In this document: positions 1 to 7,323 of the stretch, piece after piece
Layout: every line of letters starts with the position of its first letter
How positions within the stretch are numbered: position 1 is the stretch's first letter
NCBI RefSeq assembly: GCF_014695385.1
Contig: NZ_JACJOD010000031.1
Coordinates: 372,001-436,000, forward strand
Direction: 5' to 3'
Origin: Trichocoleus sp. FACHB-46
GTDB lineage: Bacteria > Cyanobacteriota > Cyanobacteriia > FACHB-46
Length of the DNA: 64,000 nucleotides
Translations under genes and position numbers: made by a program
Notes under the pieces: model-generated
Database searches by the model: none
Seen by the model: the letters and a program-made list of their open reading frames with translations, nothing else
What the model was told of the DNA's origin: nothing

Positions 1-132
1 CCGGTAGAAGAGAACGCAACACCAACAGATACTCCAACTGCCGCCCCAGAAGCTGAGCCAACTCAGCCAACTCAGGGCTCCGGGAGCACCCCAGCTCCGA
101 TCACTGATCCAAATCCTGCCGCTCTCTGGTAA
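1..132 (+). CDS. C-terminal tail of an unidentified protein (5' end outside the window)
   Basis: Frame 1 is open from the first base to a TAA at 130-132 and encodes 43 residues rich in Pro, Thr, Ala and Glu, ending in NPAALW. Such Pro/Thr-rich tails are common on cyanobacterial cell-wall or exported proteins, and the next gene on the same strand is an L,D-transpeptidase, so an envelope protein such as a penicillin-binding protein is plausible. No domain is visible, so the identity cannot be decided from this fragment. Confidence 0.6.
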   Translation, partial: PVEENATPTDTPTAAPEAEPTQPTQGSGSTPAPITDPNPAALW

Positions 133-195
133 TGCCATTGCAGCAGCAGTAATTCCATCGCACCAGAATTTCGACCGTTAGGACAAAGCGTAGCC

Positions 196-792
196 GTGTT
201 TCCAGATCGTTCTCTGTGGGTTTGTTTTGGGGCAGCCATTTGCTTGAGTGCTGTTGCTACTCCAGCGGTTGGCCGAGTTGCTCAAACGAACCTCAACCGC
301 AATCAAGCGCCAGCGCCTATGCCAGAGCTAAAAACTAAGGCGCTGACTCCCTATATTCCAGAGCTACCTCCGATTCGTCCGATTCTGCCAGACGTGACGA
401 CGCAAGAAACTCGATTGGTGCTGAAGCTGAAGCAACGCCGCCTCTACGTCTACCAAGGCAAGCAACTTAAGGCCAGCTATCCGGTTGCAGTCGGTCGCTC
501 TGGATGGGAGACGCCCACAGGTCAATTCCGCGTCATGGGGATGGTACAAAATCCTGGATGGACCAATCCTTTTACTCGAAAAGTGATGCCTCCAGGTCCT
601 GGCAATCCTTTGGGCGATCGCTGGATTGCCTTTTGGACCGATGGTCGTAACTCGATTGGCTTTCATGGCACCCCCGATCGCGACTCTGTCGGTCAGGCGG
701 CTTCGCATGGCTGTGTGCGGATGTTGAATGAAGACATTCGTGAATTGTATGAGATCGCGGTGTTGGGGACTCCCGTCAGGGTCGAGCTTTAA
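196..792 (+). CDS. L,D-transpeptidase (YkuD domain), exported
   Basis: 198 residues starting at GTG. Residues 8-26 form a hydrophobic signal-like segment ending near ATPAVG, followed by a Pro-rich linker (about 31-66) and a YkuD catalytic domain (about 72-198). The family signature is complete: the upstream histidine in GFHGTP (His157) and the SHGCVRM block with His171 and catalytic Cys173. Enzymes of this family form 3-3 cross-links in peptidoglycan or attach proteins to it in the periplasm. The gene follows a partial Pro/Thr-rich gene on the same strand by 63 bp. The family call is secure; the substrate is not known. Confidence 0.93.
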   Translation: MFPDRSLWVCFGAAICLSAVATPAVGRVAQTNLNRNQAPAPMPELKTKALTPYIPELPPIRPILPDVTTQETRLVLKLKQRRLYVYQGKQLKASYPVAVGRSGWETPTGQFRVMGMVQNPGWTNPFTRKVMPPGPGNPLGDRWIAFWTDGRNSIGFHGTPDRDSVGQAASHGCVRMLNEDIRELYEIAVLGTPVRVEL

Positions 793-893
793 AGGGAGCG
801 GAGTTGAGGGGCGATCGCTGAGGGAAGTTCTGGATCTCACAATGCCTAGGATAGACTTGAAAGGTAAGGACATCACTTCACCTTAAGGTTTTC

Positions 894-1940
894 ATGACGG
901 CTGAAGCAGACGTTGTTAAGCAAAGCGACTTGCTCAATCAATTAGTCCTCGATCGCAACAACATGGAAGAGTTGGGGCGAGTCGATATGCTGTGGATGTA
1001 TCCTGCAGCCCATCGTGTCCTCGGCTTTATTTGCAAGTCAGGCTTTTTAGGCGCAAAAAAGATTGTCTTTAAGCTGCCACAAATTCAGACGCTCGGTACC
1101 AATAGCATTCTGGTGCATTCCCAACCAGAGGAAACCGACGGCGAAAAAGTGAAGCAGCTAGATTCATTGCTCAATTGCGAAGTCTGGAGCGACGCTGGTA
1201 ACAAGGTTGGCCGCATCACCGATTACCGCTTCCAACTGAAAACCGGAGAAATCACGCAATATTTGTTTGTCTCTAGCGGCTGGAGTGGTATTACGGGAGA
1301 CATCTATCAACTGCCTCCGAGCCGCATTATCAGCTTTGGGCGTAAGCGGGTGCTGGTGCCAGAAGCGGCAGTGAAATCGTTTGAACTCTATCGACCTGGC
1401 ATTAAACAAACGCTAAGCAAAGCCCGAAACATCCTCAAAGACGATTACATCTCGCTGGTGAAGCAAGCCCAAAGCCTGACGGAACATGCCAAAGAACGGG
1501 CACAGGCGATCGCGGAACAAGCCAAAGAAACAGCACAGACCTTTACAGATCAACTCAAAGAAGAAACCCAAACCTTTACGGAGCAAGCGAAAACCACCAG
1601 TCAGACCGTGGCAGAGCAAGTGAAGGAGCGCACCCAAACGGTAGTAGATCAGGCAAATACAGGTTTTCAGAGCCCTTATCCGCCTAGTCAAGCGCCAACC
1701 ACCCCAGAACCATCTGTCAGTAAACCTGCCGTCTCTCCTCCGCCTCCTGCCTCAACCCCTCAGCCTCAAGCAGCAACAACACATGCCTTTGCCGATGAGG
1801 AAGACGATCCCTGGGACTTCCTAGAAGAGGATGAGCCTTTCACTCCCCCTCCTAGCTATCCAGAGACCTTCAGAAAAGCGGACACTAATCCCAAGACCAA
1901 GACAGAGACAGAGGATGACGATGACGAACCTTGGATTTAA
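894..1940 (+). CDS. PRC-barrel protein with LEA/apolipoprotein-like 11-mer repeats and acidic tail
   Basis: 348 residues. The N-terminal part (about 1-165) holds PRC-barrel-like blocks, including a segment with GNKVGRITDYRF and a preceding QLDSLLNCEVWSD strand pair. PRC barrels are small beta domains found in photosynthetic reaction centre H subunits and in RimM. Residues 194-259 are six consecutive 11-residue amphipathic repeats of the type AIAEQAKETAQ. After these come a Pro-rich stretch and an acidic, tryptophan-containing end (EEDDPWDFLEEDEP and DDDDEPWI). No signal peptide or membrane segment is seen. The repeats suggest a long amphipathic helix that could bind membranes or protect against desiccation; this is inference. 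ATG start, solitary gene. Confidence 0.8.
   Translation: MTAEADVVKQSDLLNQLVLDRNNMEELGRVDMLWMYPAAHRVLGFICKSGFLGAKKIVFKLPQIQTLGTNSILVHSQPEETDGEKVKQLDSLLNCEVWSDAGNKVGRITDYRFQLKTGEITQYLFVSSGWSGITGDIYQLPPSRIISFGRKRVLVPEAAVKSFELYRPGIKQTLSKARNILKDDYISLVKQAQSLTEHAKERAQAIAEQAKETAQTFTDQLKEETQTFTEQAKTTSQTVAEQVKERTQTVVDQANTGFQSPYPPSQAPTTPEPSVSKPAVSPPPPASTPQPQAATTHAFADEEDDPWDFLEEDEPFTPPPSYPETFRKADTNPKTKTETEDDDDEPWI
1473..1670 (+). repeat. Six tandem 33-bp units encoding 11-residue amphipathic repeats
   Basis: Read in the frame of the PRC-barrel gene, this stretch divides exactly into six 11-residue units: SLTEHAKERAQ, AIAEQAKETAQ, TFTDQLKEETQ, TFTEQAKTTSQ, TVAEQVKERTQ and TVVDQANTGFQ. Position 11 is always Gln, position 4 is Glu or Asp, and position 7 is Lys in five of six. 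The nucleotide sequence has diverged between units, so this is an old protein-level repeat kept by selection. The 11-mer period matches group 3 LEA proteins and apolipoprotein/synuclein-like helices. Confidence 0.9.
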
Positions 1941-2035
1941 GCTGAAACTCTAACACAGCTCTAGAACAGCTTATGAACTGCTGCTTTGAGGTGCGATCGC
2001 TGCACAAGTAAAGAATAATTTGCCATGATCGCAGT

Positions 2036-2812
2036 ATGGAGCGATTTCCTACTGTTTTAATTCCTCCCGCGATCGCCGCTGCTGAATCTCCGTTGCAAGT
2101 TCAAGCAGCTTTGCAGCAAACTTTGCCGCCGATGGGAGTGCATATGAAGGCTCCCAAAGGTCATTCTGAAAGCCAGTTTGAGCATGATCTGTGGCGCTAT
2201 TTCCCTGGCAAAATCCAGACGGGACTGCTGGTGAGTAACCCAGCGTGTAAGCAGCCATATGTGCCAGACTTCGCTTACATTGATGCGGCACTCAACTTAC
2301 ATATTGATCTTGAGATTGACGAGCCTTACGCTTACGGCACCCAGAAACCGATCCACTATCTCGGTTCTGCCAAAGACCAACAGCGAAATCAATATTTCCT
2401 AGACCAAGGCTGGCTGATCATTCGCTTCAGCGAAGAACAGGTGGTGCGATCGCCTGCGAGTTGTTGCAAAGCTGTAGCCAGCGCGATCGCCACCCTGCTC
2501 GGAGATAGCGCCATGCTGCATCCCTTCCGGCAAGTGGCCACGCTAAAGCCCCAGAAACGCTGGACTCAAGCAGAAGGGCAAGGTATGGCCGAACAAGCTT
2601 ACCGAGAGAAATATTTAGTCGCGCAGACTCCACCTCAGCCTGCAAAGAATTCTCAGTTGCGCCAACGACAAAACCAAGCATCTCGCCCTAGCACCCGTTT
2701 AATCTCCGCTAATTTCACGTTCTACTGCCCAGAGTGCGGCGATGGCCCGATTCGCTGGCAAGGTCACTATGTCAGTTGCCCCACCTGCCACTATGACGAA
2801 TTTGTTTTCTAG
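2036..2812 (+). CDS. Putative PD-(D/E)XK-fold nuclease-like protein with C-terminal zinc ribbon
   Basis: 258 residues. Residues about 40-150 resemble the Vsr/DUF559 type of endonuclease fold: a helix acidic residue in SESQFEHDLW, then VPDFAYID, then a strand with HIDLEIDEPY, then a QQRNQYFLDQGWLIIRFSEE block in which an Arg-Asn pair leads into the strand. The last 30 residues form a four-cysteine zinc ribbon with CPEC and CPTC pairs. The catalytic lysine of the classic motif is not evident, so activity is uncertain. The middle is a Gln/Arg-rich linker. ATG start; no operon partner is close. The family assignment comes from motif reading only. Confidence 0.6.
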   Translation: MERFPTVLIPPAIAAAESPLQVQAALQQTLPPMGVHMKAPKGHSESQFEHDLWRYFPGKIQTGLLVSNPACKQPYVPDFAYIDAALNLHIDLEIDEPYAYGTQKPIHYLGSAKDQQRNQYFLDQGWLIIRFSEEQVVRSPASCCKAVASAIATLLGDSAMLHPFRQVATLKPQKRWTQAEGQGMAEQAYREKYLVAQTPPQPAKNSQLRQRQNQASRPSTRLISANFTFYCPECGDGPIRWQGHYVSCPTCHYDEFVF

Positions 2813-2936
2813 CTAGTCTGCCACTCGCCATCCTTCGCCCCAGCTCGGAGGTGAGGAGATCCGTCCAGCGTCCCTGGCAAAGTTTAGCCAAGATGGAAGT
2901 TAGAGAGAAGTTAGAGACATATACGCGAGGTGAACT

Positions 2937-3134
2937 ATGTTTCCTTTCTGGAGTAATAATTGGGGCAACGCCTGCTACGGTAACGAACCCATTTCTCGCA
3001 AAACTCGCCTAGAACGTAAACTCGGTTTCCTGCGATCGATGCGAGATGACTTAGAAACTAAATTGGCAGGTCTCAACGCTGCGATCGACAACGTAGAGCG
3101 GCAGATTGGCCAAGAGGATGTCTCTCAGGTCTAG
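2937..3134 (+). CDS. Small coiled-coil protein
   Basis: 65 residues. A Trp/Asn/Gly-rich head (MFPFWSNNWGNACYGNEP) is followed by a charged helical segment (about 20-58, RLERKLGFLRSMRDDLETKL) with heptad-like leucines. It recalls DUF5320-type small coiled-coil proteins, but the match is weak. A perfect 18-bp hairpin terminator follows 35 bp after the stop, which supports a real transcription unit. ATG start. Function unknown. Confidence 0.65.
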   Translation: MFPFWSNNWGNACYGNEPISRKTRLERKLGFLRSMRDDLETKLAGLNAAIDNVERQIGQEDVSQV

Positions 3135-3169
3135 ATAGCGATCGCCTTCTAGAAGTGCTTGAGAAAGCC

Positions 3170-3233
3170 AAAAACAAACCCCAACCTTCTGGTCAGCTCA
3201 GCTGCTAAATGAAAGAGGTTGGGGTTTGTTTTT
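3170..3233. terminator. Bidirectional Rho-independent terminator, 18-bp perfect stem
   Basis: Arms 3170-3187 and 3216-3233 are exact reverse complements, with a 28-nt loop. The left arm starts with A5 and the right arm ends with T5, so both strands have a U-tract. It lies between the plus-strand small coiled-coil gene and the minus-strand gene ending at 3236, and fits as a shared terminator for this convergent pair. Confidence 0.92.
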
Positions 3234-3235
3234 GC

Positions 3236-3961
3236 TTATGACGCTTTGTTGGAGGCAGCCGCATTGCGAGACAGGCTGTATTGTCCAGTTCTGCCGCGAT
3301 ACCACTTGTTCTCTTTCACGCCCGCCGAGAGCACATGCAAAATGCGATCGCGAGCTTTGTTGCGTACAGTCTGAGGCATTTCCTGCTCAAAAATGGCATC
3401 AACAATCGCGGGTACTTCGATAATGTCTTCGGGCTGGCGTTGCAGCACTACCGAGACGGCTTCAGGCAAGGGAGTTTTACCAAACTCCGACCGCACATAT
3501 CGCTGCCAACCTTCTAGTTTTCTAGCTGGCTTAGCGCCACGCTTGGGTTTGTCAGGGTTAGCCCGCCGACCTCGACCGGATTTAGCAGGAGCGGGAGTTT
3601 CGGTTTCTGCTTCTACTTCTGGAGGAGACGCAGGCGTAGAAGGCTCAGGAGCCACCTCATCGGCTACAGGTGCAGGTTTAGCATCCTGAGCTTTACTCGC
3701 TCTAGGCTTTCTACCCGGTTTACCAGGCTGCTTAGCAGGAGCAGCAGGCGCAGCAGGTGCAGCAGCAGGAGTTGAACCTGTATCTGCGGAGCTAAACATA
3801 CCAATCACGCTTTTCAGGCTGTTGCGCTTTTCACGGACAGCCTCTAGCTGCACCAAGAGTGTAGCTTCCTGAGATGCCAAATCAGCATCTACGTCTAGGA
3901 GTTTAGTCAGAACGGAAGTAGATGTTTGTTCAGATGATGGAGAATCTGTCACCGGAGACAT
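3236..3961 (-). CDS. Conserved protein with basic Ala/Pro/Lys-rich linker and C-terminal helical domain
   Basis: 241 residues. Residues 1-55 form a predicted helical/coiled-coil region (VLTKLLDVDADLASQEATLL). A low-complexity Ala/Pro/Lys linker (about 60-145) has basic blocks such as KPGRKPRASK and SGRGRRANPDKPKRG that look like AT-hook or histone-H1-like DNA-binding patches. The C-terminal 90 residues contain an ordered segment (GWQRYVRSEFGKTPLPEA onward) that resembles a winged-helix region. A chromatin or DNA-binding role is possible but unproven. ATG start. Its stop abuts the shared terminator. Confidence 0.7.
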   Translation of the reverse strand: MSPVTDSPSSEQTSTSVLTKLLDVDADLASQEATLLVQLEAVREKRNSLKSVIGMFSSADTGSTPAAAPAAPAAPAKQPGKPGRKPRASKAQDAKPAPVADEVAPEPSTPASPPEVEAETETPAPAKSGRGRRANPDKPKRGAKPARKLEGWQRYVRSEFGKTPLPEAVSVVLQRQPEDIIEVPAIVDAIFEQEMPQTVRNKARDRILHVLSAGVKENKWYRGRTGQYSLSRNAAASNKAS

Positions 3962-4343
3962 TCCTTTAGGTTACGCATGTTAGTGTTAATTCTAAAAGAG
4001 AGAATGAACTGTTCTATCATTTCAGACAAATGTTTTGCATAAAAATTCACATCTTTGTCGCACATAACCCCTCATATCTGCTTTTTTAGACATAAGTTGG
4101 CGATCGCTGACACGAATCTCAGTAATTTTACAGATCTAAGTAGAAAAGCTGAAATGCAGCTCTGAACGTTGATTGCTCATCTGTGTCACTGCCAGATTTA
4201 CGCTGGTTAACAGGGAAGGCGATCGCCTCCAGTACAGATTAATTAAGCCAGTAATTTTGGCTGAGTCATGCAGGTGGAGATAAGATGATCAAAACTGCTA
4301 AAACAGTCAACCCTGACGTTCCCACTCGACTCTTGCGATCGCG
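3962..4343. other. Gene-free spacer upstream of tex
   Basis: This 382-bp region separates two divergent genes and should hold both promoters. It is AT-rich near 3990-4090 and contains two HIP1-type sites. No ORF of useful length, RNA gene, riboswitch or clear regulator site was recognised. Confidence 0.6.
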
Positions 4344-6647
4344 ATGCTGAACATTCCTCAAATTCTGGCTGAAGAGCTAGACCTCAGACCCCACCAGGTT
4401 AAAAGCGCCTTAGAACTCTTTGCTGAAGGAGCTACCGTTCCCTTCATTGCCCGCTACCGCAAAGAGCGCACCGAGGAAATGAATGAGGTGCAACTGCGAG
4501 ATCTCTTCGATCGCTACACTTACCTCACCGAGTTGGAAGAGCGCAAAGCTGCCATCTTAGAGGCGATCGCGGCTCAGGGAAAACTGACCGAGGAACTGCA
4601 AGCTAAGATTGTTCCTTGCCTTCAGAAAAACGAATTAGAAGACCTTTACCTGCCCTACAAGCCCAAGCGCCGCACTAGAGCCACCATTGCCAGGGAAAAG
4701 GGACTACAACCGCTAGCTGAGTTTATTCAAACCTTGAACCGCCCTAGTGCGGCTCCTGCTGCCTTAGAGACAGAAGCCAGCAAATATCTCTCTGAGGAAC
4801 AGGGAGTGAAGACGGTCGAAGATGCTCTCCAAGGTGCCTCGGATATTTTGGCAGAAGGTGTAGCGGAGCAAGCAGAGCTACGAGCTTATTTGCGGGATTA
4901 CCTGATGGAGACAGGCATCTTTGTCTCCAAAATCAAGGCAGATTATGCAGAAGGTACAACTAAGTTTGAGATGTACCGCAACTTCCAAGCCAAAGCTAAA
5001 GCGATCGCTCCCCATAATCTCTTAGCGCTCTATCGCGGCGAGGCAGAAGGGATTTTAGACTTTGACCTCACCTTCGATGAAACAGCAGTGCTCTCCTATT
5101 TGGAGTCGCAGACAATCCGCACCAAAACTCCAGCAGTGCGCGACTTCTACCGCACCATGATTAAAGATGCGTTTAATCGCTTGATGAAAACCTCTTTAAT
5201 CAGTGAGGTACGGGGCGATCGCAAAGCCTACGCAGATATGGAATCGATCAAAACCTTTGAAACTAATCTGCGGGAATTGCTCCTCTCCAGTCCCGCTGGC
5301 ATGAAACCCACCTTGGCGATCGACCCTGGTTTCCGCACCGGATGCAAAGTGGCTGTCCTTGACCAGACTGCCCAGTTTCTTGCCTATCAAGCTATCTTTC
5401 CCCACCAAGCAGTCGCTCAACGCGCTCAAGCCGCTGCCACCCTCAAGCGACTAATTGAGGAATATCAAGTTGAGTTAATTGCGATCGGCAATGGCACCGC
5501 TGGACGAGAAACGGATGAGTTCGTCACAGAAGTATTGGCAACATTAGACCGCAAGCCAGTCAAGGTGATGGTGAACGAGTCAGGTGCTTCGATCTATTCG
5601 GCTAGTGAGGTGGCGATCGCAGAATTCCCCAATTTAGATATCACCGTGCGAGGCGCGATCAGCATTGGTCGGCGCTTACAAGACCCCTTGGCGGAACTGG
5701 TGAAGATTGACCCTAAATCCATCGGGGTGGGGCAGTACCAACATGACGTAGACCAGAAACTGCTAAAGAAGAAGCTGGATGAAACGGTAGAGAGTTGCGT
5801 CAACTATGTGGGCGTGGACCTCAACACCGCTTCTAAGGAGTTGCTGACCTTTGTTTCGGGCATCACTCCCACGATCGCCAACAACATCGTCGCCTACCGC
5901 AACCAAAACGGTGCTTTCAAAAATCGTCGTTTGTTGATGAAAGTCCCGAAGCTAGGCCCGAAAGCGTTTGAGCAGGCAGCAGGCTTTTTACGGATTCGAG
6001 ACGGTGAGAACCCGCTAGACAACACCGCCGTTCACCCAGAGAGTTACAAAGTCGTAGAAGCGATCGCCAAAGATTTACAGGTGCCTTTAACCCAAATTAC
6101 CCAAGTTGCAGAACGGCTGAAATCTACCAATCTGAAAAAATATGTGACGGAGACGGTGGGAGAACCCACGCTACGCGACATCGTTAGTGAGCTGGAAAAA
6201 CCTGGTCGTGACCCCCGTGCTGAGTTCCAATACGCCACCTTTAGAGAAGGGGTGAAAGAGATCTCTGACTTGCAAGTGGGAATGGAATTGGAAGGTGTCG
6301 TGACCAATGTGGCGAACTTTGGAGCCTTTGTTGACATCGGAGTGCATCAAGATGGCTTAGTCCACATCTCCCAACTCGCCGATCGCTTTGTCAGCGACCC
6401 TAAACTGATTGTGAAAGTAGGGCAAGTGGTGAAGGTACGAGTGATGGAAGTCAACGAAGCTCTCAAGCGGATCAGTTTAACCATGCGCTCTGGCCAAGAA
6501 GCTCCTAGGCCCACCAGTCAGCCCAGTAAGGTGAATCAGGTGAGCAAACAACAAGTCGAGAAGCAGAGTGGAAAGCAAGGCGATCGCACCAAGACCCCAC
6601 CCGCCACACTCAACGACCTCAAAGCCAAATTCGGTAAGAAGAAGTAG
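4344..6647 (+). CDS. tex: Tex family transcription accessory / RNA-binding protein
   Basis: 767 residues, the usual Tex length. Domains in order: the N-terminal Tex helical region (about 1-190, containing VPFIARYRKERTEEM), a YqgF/RNase H-like domain (about 320-460; LAIDPGFRTGCKVAV), the helix-hairpin-helix region (about 490-630; DLNTASKELLTFVSGI), and a C-terminal S1 RNA-binding domain (about 645-715; GVVTNVANFGAFVDIGVHQD). Tex binds nucleic acid and affects transcription and stress tolerance in other bacteria. A Gln/Lys-rich tail follows S1. ATG start at 4344. It stands alone on this strand. Confidence 0.97.
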   Translation: MLNIPQILAEELDLRPHQVKSALELFAEGATVPFIARYRKERTEEMNEVQLRDLFDRYTYLTELEERKAAILEAIAAQGKLTEELQAKIVPCLQKNELEDLYLPYKPKRRTRATIAREKGLQPLAEFIQTLNRPSAAPAALETEASKYLSEEQGVKTVEDALQGASDILAEGVAEQAELRAYLRDYLMETGIFVSKIKADYAEGTTKFEMYRNFQAKAKAIAPHNLLALYRGEAEGILDFDLTFDETAVLSYLESQTIRTKTPAVRDFYRTMIKDAFNRLMKTSLISEVRGDRKAYADMESIKTFETNLRELLLSSPAGMKPTLAIDPGFRTGCKVAVLDQTAQFLAYQAIFPHQAVAQRAQAAATLKRLIEEYQVELIAIGNGTAGRETDEFVTEVLATLDRKPVKVMVNESGASIYSASEVAIAEFPNLDITVRGAISIGRRLQDPLAELVKIDPKSIGVGQYQHDVDQKLLKKKLDETVESCVNYVGVDLNTASKELLTFVSGITPTIANNIVAYRNQNGAFKNRRLLMKVPKLGPKAFEQAAGFLRIRDGENPLDNTAVHPESYKVVEAIAKDLQVPLTQITQVAERLKSTNLKKYVTETVGEPTLRDIVSELEKPGRDPRAEFQYATFREGVKEISDLQVGMELEGVVTNVANFGAFVDIGVHQDGLVHISQLADRFVSDPKLIVKVGQVVKVRVMEVNEALKRISLTMRSGQEAPRPTSQPSKVNQVSKQQVEKQSGKQGDRTKTPPATLNDLKAKFGKKK

Positions 6648-6676
6648 AGAGAATATGTTCGAGATTGCGTTGGTTG

Positions 6677-7093
6677 TTATTGCCCAACCTTCTCCAACAT
6701 GTTAAACATCAAAGAATGCAGTGCTAAGAGGGCCAAAACTGCATAAGCAATGGTGCAAAGCTCAATACTACTCAGGGCACCCCAGGCCCAACCCCAGGAA
6801 ATCGAGCGGCGATAAGCCAGAAACCAAACCACGCCACTGAGGACAGCCCCCAACCAAATCCAGCGATAACTATAGAAAACGAATTGCGTTATCAGGGGAA
6901 TTGACATGCCAATCGCAATGCTTTGAAACTGCGGCACAAGCCAAAGAGCTAGAACCGCAACAGCGGTAGAAGAGACTGTAACTATACCTGCAAATAAGGT
7001 AAATGGCTGATTTGGTTGACGTGGGCTATTCATAAACTTTGCTAGACCTCGTTTCATCTTCCTAATTCTTGTGTGAATTGAGGAGAAATTCAT
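6677..7093 (-). CDS. Hypothetical integral membrane protein (about four TM segments)
   Basis: 138 residues from the ATG at 7093, which is preceded by GGAAGCAGG as a ribosome-binding site. The frame is open to a TTG at 7147, but that start has no such site. Four hydrophobic segments are visible: LFAGIVTVSSTAVAVLALWL, an ITQFVFYSY segment, WLGAVLSGVVWFLAY and IAYAVLALLALHSLMF. The N-terminus is basic (HTRIRKMKRG), favouring a cytoplasmic N-terminus. No family was recognised. It converges with tex, leaving only 29 bp between the stops. Confidence 0.65.
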   Translation of the reverse strand: MNFSSIHTRIRKMKRGLAKFMNSPRQPNQPFTLFAGIVTVSSTAVAVLALWLVPQFQSIAIGMSIPLITQFVFYSYRWIWLGAVLSGVVWFLAYRRSISWGWAWGALSSIELCTIAYAVLALLALHSLMFNMLEKVGQ

Positions 7094-7323
7094 CCTGCTT
7101 CCATTTGGTCTAGGGAGCTGAGTGTGGGTTGAGCTTCTGGCCCCCAACGCTTCAAGTTGCTGATTTATCCAAGCGATCGCCGCACTTGATTAGTTTCATT
7201 GGTTTGTTTCACTTCTGTTTTAGCAATTTTCAAACGAGTTCAAAGCTAAACGTGGCAAGAAAAAGTAGAGGCGATCGCTCCTTAGGAAGGAGAAATAGGG
7301 CGATCGCTGAATTGAATAGTGAG

